15,280 nucleotides of DNA from Bacteroidales bacterium (GTDB lineage Bacteria > Bacteroidota > Bacteroidia > Bacteroidales > Paludibacteraceae), in contig CAAGML010000005.1 of NCBI GenBank assembly GCA_900771035.1, positions 1 to 15,280 of the forward strand, given 5' to 3'. How positions within the stretch are numbered: position 1 is the first letter of the stretch; each line of letters starts with the position of its first letter. The position numbers and the translations under genes were made by a program. The notes beneath the pieces were generated by a model. It was given only the letters and a program-made list of their open reading frames with translations, did not search any database and was not told the DNA's origin. Positions 8,370-15,114 of the stretch are shown here, piece by piece.

Positions 8370-9104
8370 ATGACCAAAGCAAAACGTATAACTGTCTTGT
8401 CGGTTGTTGCCGTGCTTGTCATCGCACTGATTGCCGCTGTCGCGCATGCCAGAACAATGCGCCATATTCAGCGTTGTCAGGGTGTCGAGATAGTCATGGA
8501 CACTACGGGGCAGCAGTTGTTGCGGCTTGCCGATGTCCGGAAGTTCATTGCCGACCGTCACCTTGACCCTACCGGGCAGCTTTGCGACTCAGTTGACCTT
8601 GCGCACATCGAGAGTGAGCTTGCCACAATGCCGCTTGTTGACAATGCCGAGTGCTGCCTTCTTCGCAACGGCACGCTCCACATTGTCGTCACTCCGTGCC
8701 TGCCATTCTTCCGTGTCAGGACGGCAGTCTCAGACTATTGCATTGATGTCAACGGGCATCAGATGGTGACGCCCCCTATGCTTCCTGACTCTGTGATTTG
8801 TGTGACGGGTGATGCGACAATCGGCTTTGCCACTGATCGTCTTTACCCCCTCATTTGTTTCCTCTACAGCGACACTGCTTTCTCCAACGAGTTTCGCACC
8901 ATTTCCGTCGGCGGTGGCAATCAGGTTCGTCTCTATTCAAACCGGCATCCTTACCACCTCATTATCGCAGGAAATGACCGTTTTGAACCTGCTTTCGAGA
9001 AATTCACGATTTTCCGCCGCAGTGCCAAATCCAATGGATATGAGACCAAATACCAATCAATAAACCTACAGTTCCGTGGGCAGATTGTTTGCAAAAAGAG
9101 ATGA
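8370..9104 (+). CDS. ftsQ: Cell division protein FtsQ
   Basis: FtsQ is the bitopic divisome protein that links early cytoplasmic and late periplasmic division proteins. It diverges strongly in sequence, so position carries weight: it lies between murC (12 nt gap) and ftsA (30 nt gap), as in other dcw clusters. The 244-residue product has a short basic N-terminus (TKAKR), one membrane helix at about residues 7-27, then a periplasmic domain. The segment from about 36 to 110 (QGVEIVMD through LHIVVTPCLPFF) reads as a POTRA-like strand-helix-strand region. The C-terminal SINLQFRGQIVCKKR (230-244) matches the end I associate with Bacteroidota FtsQ. No catalytic motif is expected. Confidence 0.88.
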   Translation: MTKAKRITVLSVVAVLVIALIAAVAHARTMRHIQRCQGVEIVMDTTGQQLLRLADVRKFIADRHLDPTGQLCDSVDLAHIESELATMPLVDNAECCLLRNGTLHIVVTPCLPFFRVRTAVSDYCIDVNGHQMVTPPMLPDSVICVTGDATIGFATDRLYPLICFLYSDTAFSNEFRTISVGGGNQVRLYSNRHPYHLIIAGNDRFEPAFEKFTIFRRSAKSNGYETKYQSINLQFRGQIVCKKR

Positions 9105-9134
9105 TATACCACTTAAACAATACCATTATATGTT

Positions 9135-10388
9135 ATGAATGAGATTTATTTATCAATGGTCTTTGACGGCAATGTGGTGTCGGTAATGGCTGCCACTAAG
9201 TCGAAGACGGGCGTCATCACTCCTCTGGCTACTGAGAGCCAGGAGATACGTCCAACGGACAATCCGTGCGGAGTGATATCCGTTAACGATGACAACCGTT
9301 TGGCTGTCAGTTCCATCCTTCGTAAAATACTCAACAAGATTGAGGGCAATAATGAGATCACGGGCATTTACCTTGGCATAATGCCCCGTTCCATGCACGG
9401 CGAGTGCATAGAGGTGCGCCGTGATTTTCAGGGCAAACACCGCATTACGGTTCATGACATAGAGGCGCTGGACCGTGAGGTGGTGCGTAACATCAACGAC
9501 ACGGTGGTGGCGATTTACGATAATGGCTTTGTCCGTGACGGTCTGGAGACGCTGAATGTGCGCAATGAGTTGGCTGACAGTGTCGTGCGCAAGTCTGTCG
9601 CTGTCGTTGTCTCGCCCCGTCATATGCCAGACCTCAGAGAACTGTTCGGCAAGGATGTGCGCCTGCATGCCGTTGTGCCGACGCAGGTGGCGATAGCGCG
9701 TGTGGTTGCCGACGACGAGCAGCGTGTGAATGGCGTGATGTCGTTCCACATAGGCAACCGTACGTCAGGTCTGACCTATATGCTTAACGATATGGTGATG
9801 GGTACTGCGGTAGTCCCTTTCGGCTTTGACCATATACTGAACGATATGACCCTTGGTGAGGTTGCGGTTGAGAAGATGCGCAGTTTCGTTATCAGTCCTC
9901 AGATGAAGTACAAATGCTCAAACGGTGCGACTATCCGTTTCAGCAACGATGGTCCTACCATCAGCCTCATTCGTTCACTCGAGGCTTTCAATGCCAGGAT
10001 ACGCGAGATTTTCTCGCTTGGCTACGACCGTATCCTTGCGTCGCTCAATCTTGATGAGCTAAAAGTACCGGTGCTTCTGACCTCCTCTCTGATCAATACT
10101 CATGAGTTTGCCGAGGCTGTTTCAGACCTTCTGGAGCAGGATTGTGTTGCGGCAAACGCTTCAAACGTGCTCGATGACGACAACTTCAGCAATCCTAAGT
10201 ATGTCCCGCTCATCGCCCTCGTCAACGAGGCTACGAAGCCTTGCATCGAGGAGGTTACTGTAGAAATCACAAGTAATCCACCCCGAACCCCTGACCTTAG
10301 AAAGGATTCAGACAAACCAAAAGAGAAGAGGAAGTCGGCATTCGTGATGATAAAGGAACAGTTGTTTAACCTGACAGACGAGGAGTGA
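9135..10388 (+). CDS. ftsA: Cell division protein FtsA, divergent with degraded ATP-site motifs
   Basis: FtsA is the actin-like protein that tethers FtsZ filaments to the membrane. The 417-residue product is assigned by position, immediately before ftsZ, and by the overall actin-like layout. It is unusually divergent. The phosphate-1 motif (normally xIGTTK) reads VFDGNVVSV (9-17). The phosphate-2 motif (normally DIGGGTTD) reads FHIGNRTSG (204-212), with histidine in place of the key aspartate. The usual IPIGG reads VPFGF (227-231). The adenosine motif (normally LTGGGA) reads LLTSSLINT (314-322), with the glycines gone. The C-terminus looks conserved in kind: a charged linker (about 384-400, DLRKDSDKPKEKRK) is followed by SAFVMIKEQLFNL (401-413), a plausible amphipathic membrane-targeting helix. 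The 3' end abuts ftsZ. A diverged actin-like paralogue that replaced FtsA is the alternative. Confidence 0.82.
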   Translation: MNEIYLSMVFDGNVVSVMAATKSKTGVITPLATESQEIRPTDNPCGVISVNDDNRLAVSSILRKILNKIEGNNEITGIYLGIMPRSMHGECIEVRRDFQGKHRITVHDIEALDREVVRNINDTVVAIYDNGFVRDGLETLNVRNELADSVVRKSVAVVVSPRHMPDLRELFGKDVRLHAVVPTQVAIARVVADDEQRVNGVMSFHIGNRTSGLTYMLNDMVMGTAVVPFGFDHILNDMTLGEVAVEKMRSFVISPQMKYKCSNGATIRFSNDGPTISLIRSLEAFNARIREIFSLGYDRILASLNLDELKVPVLLTSSLINTHEFAEAVSDLLEQDCVAANASNVLDDDNFSNPKYVPLIALVNEATKPCIEEVTVEITSNPPRTPDLRKDSDKPKEKRKSAFVMIKEQLFNLTDEE

Positions 10389-10393
10389 AGGAT

Positions 10394-11473
10394 ATGAACC
10401 AGACAGAAGAGAATATGAACGCTAATATAAAGATTGTAGGCGTGGGCGGCGGCGGCAGCAACGCTGTGGAGAGTATGTATAACGAGGGCATCAAAGGTGT
10501 ATCCTATCTGATCATCAACACGGACAAGATGGCTATAGAGGCTTCGGCCGTCACTGACCGTGTGGCAATAGGCACGCTGGGTGCAGGCAACAACCCGGAG
10601 GTGGCACGTCAGGCTGCCATGGACCATGCCGACGAGATACGCAAGGCGTTGGACGACAAGCAGACACAGATGGTGTTCATCACCGCAGGCATGGGCGGCG
10701 GCACCGGCACGGGCGCCGCGCCTGTCGTTGCGGCTATCGCCCGGGAGCTGAACCTTCTTACCGTGGGTATCGTCACTATCCCTTTCCGTTTTGAGGGCAT
10801 GAACAAAATCAAGAAAGCCCTGAACGGCATTCAGCAGATGGAGCCGAACGTTGACGCGATTATCGTTATCAATAACGAGAAACTCACCGAGACACCTGAT
10901 TTTCCGCTTCCTCTCGCTTTCAAGTATGCTGACAGCGTGTTGCTCAATGCGGCCAAGAGCATTGCCGACATTGTCAACATTCGTGGCTATATGAATATCG
11001 ACTTTGCCGATGTCTGCACCACGCTCCGTGGTGGCAAGATGGCTGTCATCAACACAGGCACAGGCGAGGGTGAGCATCGTGTGGGAAAGGCCATAGAGAA
11101 CGCCCTGGAGTCTTCGCTGCTGAACAATCGTGACATATATAAGTGCAACCGCCTTCTTTTGAATTTCTACTGTTCAAAGGATACGGCAATAACTGCTCAG
11201 GAGGTTTCGCAAATAGAGGCGTTCACATCCAAGATGCAAACCGAAATGGATGTCATCTGGGGATTGACCTACGATGACACTTTGGACGGAAAATGCAGTG
11301 TCACGCTTCTTTCTGCCGGTCAAGGAGTCATCTGCCCAGAGGAGTACATAGGGCAGTATGAGCAGATTGCCAAGGTGCGCAAAGACAAAAGGCTTAATGG
11401 CACGCTTGCCCGTCTGGACGAGGACGACGAACTGTTGCAGCGCATGACTGAGCGTCCCGCAGTCTCGCGGTAA
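10394..11473 (+). CDS. ftsZ: Cell division protein FtsZ (tubulin-like GTPase, short C-terminal linker)
   Basis: FtsZ polymerises in the cytoplasm into the Z ring that scaffolds division. From the ATG at 10394 it is 359 residues. A GTG at 10385, overlapping the ftsA stop, and an ATG at 10415 are alternative starts. The GTPase core looks intact: GVGGGGSNAV (16-25), INTDKMA (41-47), the tubulin signature GGGTGTG (101-107), PFRFEG (130-135) and the T7 loop NIDFAD (201-206) with both acidic residues that complete the neighbour's active site. After the core (about residue 316) only ~30 residues of linker remain before DEDDELLQRMTERPAVSR, whose last bases look like a variant of the conserved C-terminal peptide that binds FtsA. 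Bacteroidota FtsZ proteins I know have a much longer linker. A hairpin follows the stop. Confidence 0.96.
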   Translation: MNQTEENMNANIKIVGVGGGGSNAVESMYNEGIKGVSYLIINTDKMAIEASAVTDRVAIGTLGAGNNPEVARQAAMDHADEIRKALDDKQTQMVFITAGMGGGTGTGAAPVVAAIARELNLLTVGIVTIPFRFEGMNKIKKALNGIQQMEPNVDAIIVINNEKLTETPDFPLPLAFKYADSVLLNAAKSIADIVNIRGYMNIDFADVCTTLRGGKMAVINTGTGEGEHRVGKAIENALESSLLNNRDIYKCNRLLLNFYCSKDTAITAQEVSQIEAFTSKMQTEMDVIWGLTYDDTLDGKCSVTLLSAGQGVICPEEYIGQYEQIAKVRKDKRLNGTLARLDEDDELLQRMTERPAVSR

Positions 11474-11484
11474 AGTTTTTGTTG

Positions 11485-11537
11485 AATAATATAAAGGTCG
11501 GACCTGATGCTAATCGGAGTCTGACCTTTCTATTATT
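11485..11537 (+). terminator. Long hairpin after ftsZ, probable dcw operon terminator
   Basis: Arms at 11485-11503 (AATAATATAAAGGTCGGAC) and 11519-11537 (GTCTGACCTTTCTATTATT) pair over 19 bp with two mismatches around a ~15-nt loop. The structure starts 12 nt after the ftsZ stop. The 3' arm is T-rich, but a classic uninterrupted T run is missing, so termination is inferred from position and stem strength. Confidence 0.65.
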
Positions 11538-11559
11538 CTGGTGTACTTTGTAAAAATAA

Positions 11560-11735
11560 TTTACCGAATGAATCACTCATATTTTGCCGAATGAATTACT
11601 CACAATTTGCCGAATGAATTACTCATAATTTGCCGAATGAATCACTCACAATTTGCCGAATGAATTACTCACAATTTGCCGAATGAATCACTCATATTTT
11701 GCCGAATGAATCACTCACAATTTGCCGAATGAATT
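11560..11735. repeat. 23-bp tandem repeat array, seven full units and one partial
   Basis: Units start at 11560, 11583, 11606, 11629, 11652, 11675, 11698 and 11721, a perfect 23-bp period. The first 14 bases are TTTGCCGAATGAAT in every unit except the first (TTTA). Position 15 is T or C, followed by ACTCA, and the unit ends CAA, TAA or TAT. The last unit stops after 15 bases. The core TGAATTACTCA or TGAATCACTCA is an imperfect dyad (form TGAnTnAnTCA), as expected of a protein-binding site. The unit length is not a multiple of three, so it is not coding. The array fills most of the gap between ftsZ and the ATPase gene and ends 45 bases before that gene's promoter -7 box. Confidence 0.95.
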
Positions 11736-11755
11736 AAAAAAAAGTCTGTAAAACA

Positions 11756-11787
11756 TTTGGTTATGTCGCAAAAAAGTCGTACCTTTG
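11756..11787 (+). promoter_or_regulatory. Bacteroidota-type promoter for the DUF4143 ATPase gene
   Basis: TTTG at 11756-11759 and TACCTTTG at 11780-11787 are 20 bases apart. This fits the Bacteroidota housekeeping sigma consensus TTTG (-33) and TAnnTTTG (-7). The start codon at 11810 leaves a leader of about 15-17 nt. Confidence 0.8.
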
Positions 11788-11809
11788 CAATCGGAAAATA
11801 ACTAATAAA

Positions 11810-13084
11810 ATGAAGGCATATAAGCAGAGGGTGTCAGACGTTGTTCTGACCTATAAATTAGAGTGTAAGGGAGCTGTTCTGATAGAGGGTGCAAAGTGGT
11901 GTGGAAAGACCACAAGCGCAAGGCAATATTCAAAAAGTGTCCTCAATCTCGGTGATACCACGGAATATGAGCGTGCCAAGGAGATGATGAGCATAAATTC
12001 CAGCCTGCTGTTGGATGGCGACGCACCGAGGCTCATTGACGAATGGCAGACTTTGCCCGGATTGTGGGACAGTGTGCGCAGCGAGGTTGACAAACGTGGC
12101 GAGTGTGGGCAATTCATACTGACTGGCTCATCCGTTCCTCCGGACATATCGCAGATGAGGCATTCCGGAGTTGGCAGGATATCGATACTTAGGATGCGCC
12201 CTATGTCGTTATTCGAGTCTGGGGAGGGCAACGGTGCTGTCAGCCTTGCGGATTTGTTTGACGGTCAGTCCATAGAGCCTATGCACGCTGAAATGACTCT
12301 TGACCAGATTGCCTACCTGATTTGCAGGGGCGGCTGGCCGCAGGCCACTTTTCAGAGTGGTCGTGTGGCTTTGGGTCATGCCAGGGACTACTTTGATGTC
12401 GTGACAGAGTTTGACATACAGCAGATTGACGAAGTCAGGCGAAACCCTGACCGCGCCAAGGCGATAATGCGCTCATACGCCAGACACATTGGTTATCAGA
12501 CTCCGTTAAGCACCGTCCGTGCCGACATACTGCAAAACGAGTGTATGAGCATATCTGACGACACCATAGCGGATTACATAAACACTATGAGTAAGATGTT
12601 CGTCATCGAGGATATGCCGTCCTGGAATCCCAACCTCCGGAGCAAGGCTGCCATAAGACAGTCCAACTGCCGCTATTTCGTTGACCCGAGCATTGCCGCC
12701 GCCGCATTAGGAGCGGGTCCTGGAGATTTGATTAAGGATCTCAAGGCGATGGGAATGTTCTTTGAGAATATGGTTGTGCGTGACCTCAGGGTATATGCCG
12801 AGGCTATTGACGGCAACGTTTTCCATTTCAGGGACAGCAACGGTCTTGAGTGTGATGCCGTCATCCATTTGCGTGACGGAAGGTATGGGTTGGTCGAGGC
12901 GAAACTCGGTGGCATGGGCAAAATCGAGGAGGGTGCTGCTTCGCTTTTGAAGCTTTACGACACGCTGGATTTCACCCGTATGCGCAAGCCTTCCTTTATG
13001 ATGGTTGTCGTAGGTGTCGGGCAGTTTGCCTACCGACGGAAAGATGGCGTGCTTGTCGTCCCTTTGGCTTGTCTGAAGCAGTGA
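11810..13084 (+). CDS. AAA-type ATPase with DUF4143-like C-terminal domain
   Basis: This 424-residue protein matches the layout of the AAA_14/DUF4143 family (COG1373-like), which is common in bacteria and archaea and whose role is unsettled. The N-terminal ATPase shows Walker A GAKWCGKTT (27-35), Walker B RLIDEWQ (74-80), ILTGSS as a sensor-1-like strand (103-108) and GRISILRMRPMSLFE (122-136), the usual GR...RP.S..E stretch. The C-terminal part has a FFEN motif (317-320), then LECDAVIHL (346-354) and GLVEAKLG (360-367). The spaced E/D...EAK pattern resembles a PD-(D/E)XK nuclease fold, which the family is often described as having. It has its own promoter, and the 23-bp array lies upstream. 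No partner gene is adjacent. It is likely cytoplasmic and an accessory gene inserted behind ftsZ. Function is not claimed. Confidence 0.85.
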   Translation: MKAYKQRVSDVVLTYKLECKGAVLIEGAKWCGKTTSARQYSKSVLNLGDTTEYERAKEMMSINSSLLLDGDAPRLIDEWQTLPGLWDSVRSEVDKRGECGQFILTGSSVPPDISQMRHSGVGRISILRMRPMSLFESGEGNGAVSLADLFDGQSIEPMHAEMTLDQIAYLICRGGWPQATFQSGRVALGHARDYFDVVTEFDIQQIDEVRRNPDRAKAIMRSYARHIGYQTPLSTVRADILQNECMSISDDTIADYINTMSKMFVIEDMPSWNPNLRSKAAIRQSNCRYFVDPSIAAAALGAGPGDLIKDLKAMGMFFENMVVRDLRVYAEAIDGNVFHFRDSNGLECDAVIHLRDGRYGLVEAKLGGMGKIEEGAASLLKLYDTLDFTRMRKPSFMMVVVGVGQFAYRRKDGVLVVPLACLKQ

Positions 13085-13088
13085 CGGC

Positions 13089-13107
13089 AATGGCACGCCA
13101 TTTTTTT
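13089..13107 (+). terminator. Intrinsic terminator after the ATPase gene
   Basis: AATGG (13089-13093) and CCATT (13098-13102) form a short stem with a CACG loop, followed by a run of seven T residues (13101-13107). It lies 5 nt after the ATPase stop and just before the third palindromic element. The stem is weak, but the T run is good. Confidence 0.55.
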
Positions 13108-13111
13108 CTAA

Positions 13112-13247
13112 AGGGTGGTTCTATTAATTAGGTTGAGACGATTTTGAAGTTTATCTTTAGCAGAATGCTGTGCGGAAGAAGGGAGCAATGCGGGCATTGT
13201 GACCGACTGACAATCAGCAAGATGCTAAAAGAAACTCCGAAAACGCC
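13112..13247 (+). mobile_element. MITE-like palindromic element, copy 3 (right end missing)
   Basis: The left 19-bp terminus (13112-13130) is identical to copies 1 and 2, and the central CAATG-CGGG-CATTG hairpin (13186-13199) is present. Similarity is lost after about 13247, and the inverted right terminus is absent. The right arm differs from the other copies but still pairs with its own left arm (TTTAGCA with TGCTAAA), closing a bulge present in copies 1 and 2. It lies between the convergent ATPase and YD-repeat genes. Confidence 0.75.
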
Positions 13248-13367
13248 AAAAAGTTTATTTGTTACATATTTTTACCCTCTCATCATTAAACGGTGAATTT
13301 ATAGAACTCACCTACATCAGTAAACCATCCACACTAAACGTTATAAAGCATTTTTCCTATGCGAAAG
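13248..13367. other. Convergent intergenic stretch with no gene
   Basis: This AT-rich stretch between element copy 3 and the end of the minus-strand gene holds an imperfect 21-bp palindrome beginning GGTGAATTT and ending CTCACC (about 13291-13311). GCAT...ATGC pairing near 13348-13362 is too weak to call a terminator. I see no ORF or RNA gene here. Confidence 0.4.
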
Positions 13368-14411
13368 TCACTTAACGATTCTCCCGTTCATGTCATAGAC
13401 CTTTCCGCCGCATTCTATGTAGATTCGCCCGTCGATGAACACTTTTTTCACGCTCATCACCTCGCGCACCACCTCTTGGTTCACATCCTCCACGCCGCTC
13501 TCGTTGATGCCCACGTATTCGTATGTGTAGTCGCAGATGTGCTGCAGGTGCCAGTTTGCGTCTAATGCCCAATACTCTTCGTTGGTATAGACATTGGTGT
13601 TGGATGTGGTGTTCTGAGGACGGCTTTCGCAGTAGTCCATTTCCGGTGTGCGAGGCATCAGGGTTTCGGCTTTCAGCTTGTCGCAGTAGGTGTATATCTG
13701 ACGTTCCGTCTCGTTGACGTTTGAGTTGAACCGCTTGTGCGATATGCAGTTGCCGTTCCCGTCATATCTGTATTCGTCTCTTTTGTAGAAACTGTACCGT
13801 CCTCCCTCGAATGTGCTGTCCTCCACATCCGTCAGCAATCCGTTCTCGTCGTAGTGGTATGTCTTTTTCTCGTAATCCGACAGCGTCCCTGTGAACTCAT
13901 AGTCCGTCTTCCACCGTTCCTCGGTCAGTCTGCCGTTTTCGTACGTGTATGTGATATCCTCAAACAGCGTCCCGACGAAATTCAGTTGCGACCTCACCTT
14001 GTGGCCGTCTGCGTCGTATGTGTAAGTGTATGTGCCGCCTAATGTCCATTCGCCACCTATGTGGTTGTAGTTCTTCCTGCTCGTCGGGCGATGCTGCCCG
14101 TCGTATGTGTAATCCACATAGTTGACCCAGCGGAAATAAGGGTTGTAGTTCTCGTCGTAGAACATCTGCCATGTCTCAATCCGCACCATGTCGCCGTTGC
14201 TGTCGTAGCGCACCGAGTCATAACTCTCGAACGACTCTGCGCCGTTCAGCACATTGTGGACAGCCACCAGCTTGTTCCCTGAGTCGTACTTGAACTCGCA
14301 CAACTCCATGTCATAATCGTCATAATACCTGACCAATTTGTACTGCAAATCCTCTGCATAGATTGCAAATGCCGCCATCATCATGGCGACTGTCAATAAT
14401 AACTGTTTCAT
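13368..14411 (-). CDS. Secreted YD/RHS-like repeat protein
   Basis: The 347-residue product begins with a signal peptide: a basic start, then a hydrophobic stretch to about residue 19 (MKQLLLTVAMMMAAFAIYAE). The mature part has at least seven Y/F-x-Y-D/E repeats of the RHS/YD type, at about residues 40, 67, 101, 130, 155, 185 and 214, each continuing with a G/N-rich turn and a hydrophobic strand (for example YHYDENGLLTDV, 185-196). The spacing is roughly 25-35 residues. The tail KKVFIDGRIYIECGGKVYDMNGRIVK (322-347) resembles the short C-terminal strand motif of many secreted Bacteroidota proteins related to type IX sorting tails; that is inference. No RHS core protease motif or toxin domain is present, so it is not a polymorphic toxin. 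The likely location is outer membrane or extracellular. It has its own promoter, listed separately. Confidence 0.8.
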   Translation of the reverse strand: MKQLLLTVAMMMAAFAIYAEDLQYKLVRYYDDYDMELCEFKYDSGNKLVAVHNVLNGAESFESYDSVRYDSNGDMVRIETWQMFYDENYNPYFRWVNYVDYTYDGQHRPTSRKNYNHIGGEWTLGGTYTYTYDADGHKVRSQLNFVGTLFEDITYTYENGRLTEERWKTDYEFTGTLSDYEKKTYHYDENGLLTDVEDSTFEGGRYSFYKRDEYRYDGNGNCISHKRFNSNVNETERQIYTYCDKLKAETLMPRTPEMDYCESRPQNTTSNTNVYTNEEYWALDANWHLQHICDYTYEYVGINESGVEDVNQEVVREVMSVKKVFIDGRIYIECGGKVYDMNGRIVK

Positions 14412-14427
14412 AATTGTTTTATTGTTA

Positions 14428-14889
14428 TTATGCTAAATCACGCCGCAAAGGTACAAAAAACATTCCATACCGCAAAACAATTCGGAAAATATTTTTCCGG
14501 GTTACGTATATGTCCTCACTTTGTCCGAAGTGCAAAGTGGTTTTTTTCGTGAGTCCGGAGATGTCGTAACCCAGCACAGAGGATGCCATTCCACTGAGCG
14601 TGTCTATATCCATTTGCAAAAGCACGTCACATAGTTGCTGAACGGTGATGCCGCTATCATCAGGCATTCTGGTATGGTTCATGTGTCCGGCGGCGGCTGA
14701 GACATCAAAATACTCCCCGAAGACTCCTGCGGCACGGTGTGCCAGTCCGTCAAAGAGTTCCTCTTCAGGAGTGAACATCATTATCTGGCAAGCGTTTTGC
14801 CATTCCGCCGTATGTGCTTTGCACTCCTGGGCTTTCAGTTGTGTTAATGCAAAAATCAACACAAGCAATTGTATTCCAACTCGTTTCAT
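14428..14889 (-). CDS. Short secreted hypothetical protein, possibly 3'-truncated
   Basis: This 153-residue ORF starts with a clear signal peptide: MKR, then a hydrophobic core to about residue 18, then LKAQEC, a plausible signal peptidase site after AQ. The body (EEELFDGLAHRAAGVFGEYF, about 42-61; then a stretch to LGYDISGL) is compositionally normal for a protein, but I do not recognise a family. The last ~20 residues (from NIFRIVLRYG on) are translated from the promoter of the next gene, so the original 3' end may have been lost. A strong + strand terminator-like hairpin lies inside the ORF. TATTTTTG (14901-14894, minus strand) is a possible -7 box only 5 nt from the ATG and has no good -33 partner. 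It may be a real small exported protein or a decaying remnant. Confidence 0.5.
   Translation of the reverse strand: MKRVGIQLLVLIFALTQLKAQECKAHTAEWQNACQIMMFTPEEELFDGLAHRAAGVFGEYFDVSAAAGHMNHTRMPDDSGITVQQLCDVLLQMDIDTLSGMASSVLGYDISGLTKKTTLHFGQSEDIYVTRKNIFRIVLRYGMFFVPLRRDLA
14446..14476 (-). promoter_or_regulatory. Bacteroidota-type promoter for the YD-repeat gene
   Basis: Reading the minus strand, TTTG at 14476-14473 is followed after 19 bases by TACCTTTG at 14453-14446, an excellent match to TTTG/TAnnTTTG. The start codon at 14411 leaves a leader of about 27-30 nt. The promoter overlaps the last codons of the upstream minus-strand ORF. Confidence 0.8.
14517..14547 (+). terminator. Terminator-like hairpin on the + strand inside a minus-strand ORF
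   Basis: CACTTTG (14517-14523) and CAAAGTG (14533-14539) form a perfect 7-bp stem with a 9-nt loop, followed by G and seven T residues (14541-14547). The form is that of an intrinsic terminator reading rightward, yet no + strand gene precedes it here. It may be chance within coding sequence. Confidence 0.35.
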
Positions 14890-15104
14890 ATTCCAAAAAT
14901 ATTATTCAGCTATAAAAATCATCAAGAATCTTTTTCGCATCCTATTTGTTTTCTCTGTCCTGTGCTGCCACGGGTTGAGCCTCCACTCTCAATGTCCAAC
15001 AGCCTCTAACTCTATTATTGAAAATTTTTCCCGTCTTTCGCATCCTCTACGTTAAATAATCCTAAAATACGAAAGATTTTTCCCAACCACCTGCTAACCA
15101 AATA
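14890..15104. other. AT-rich intergenic stretch without a recognisable gene
   Basis: I find no ORF with protein-like composition on either strand and no tRNA or rRNA. The 11-mer TTTCGCATCCT occurs twice (14933-14943 and 15036-15046). CTTTCG and CGAAAG near 15035 and 15070 could pair, but the loop is long. The sequence reads as spacer leading into the inverted repeat. Confidence 0.5.
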
Positions 15105-15114
15105 CTTATCTACA

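Noticed and set aside
10381..10391. GGAG/AAGG before ftsZ as a Shine-Dalgarno sequence
   Set aside because: It is the only such hit in the cluster and is part of the ftsA 3' coding end; Bacteroidota rarely depend on this signal, so I treat it as coincidence.
10100..11077. Long 325-codon minus-strand ORF opposite the ftsA-ftsZ junction
   Set aside because: It is fully antisense to two clearly conserved genes, has a His/Arg/Val-biased composition without motifs, and spans their junction; it is a shadow of codon bias on the + strand.
11560..11735. CRISPR array
   Set aside because: Units are contiguous 23-mers with no unique spacers, and no cas gene is near.
11560..11735. Plasmid iteron origin
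   Set aside because: No Rep protein is adjacent, and the locus sits in chromosomal core gene context; only an iteron-like form can be claimed.
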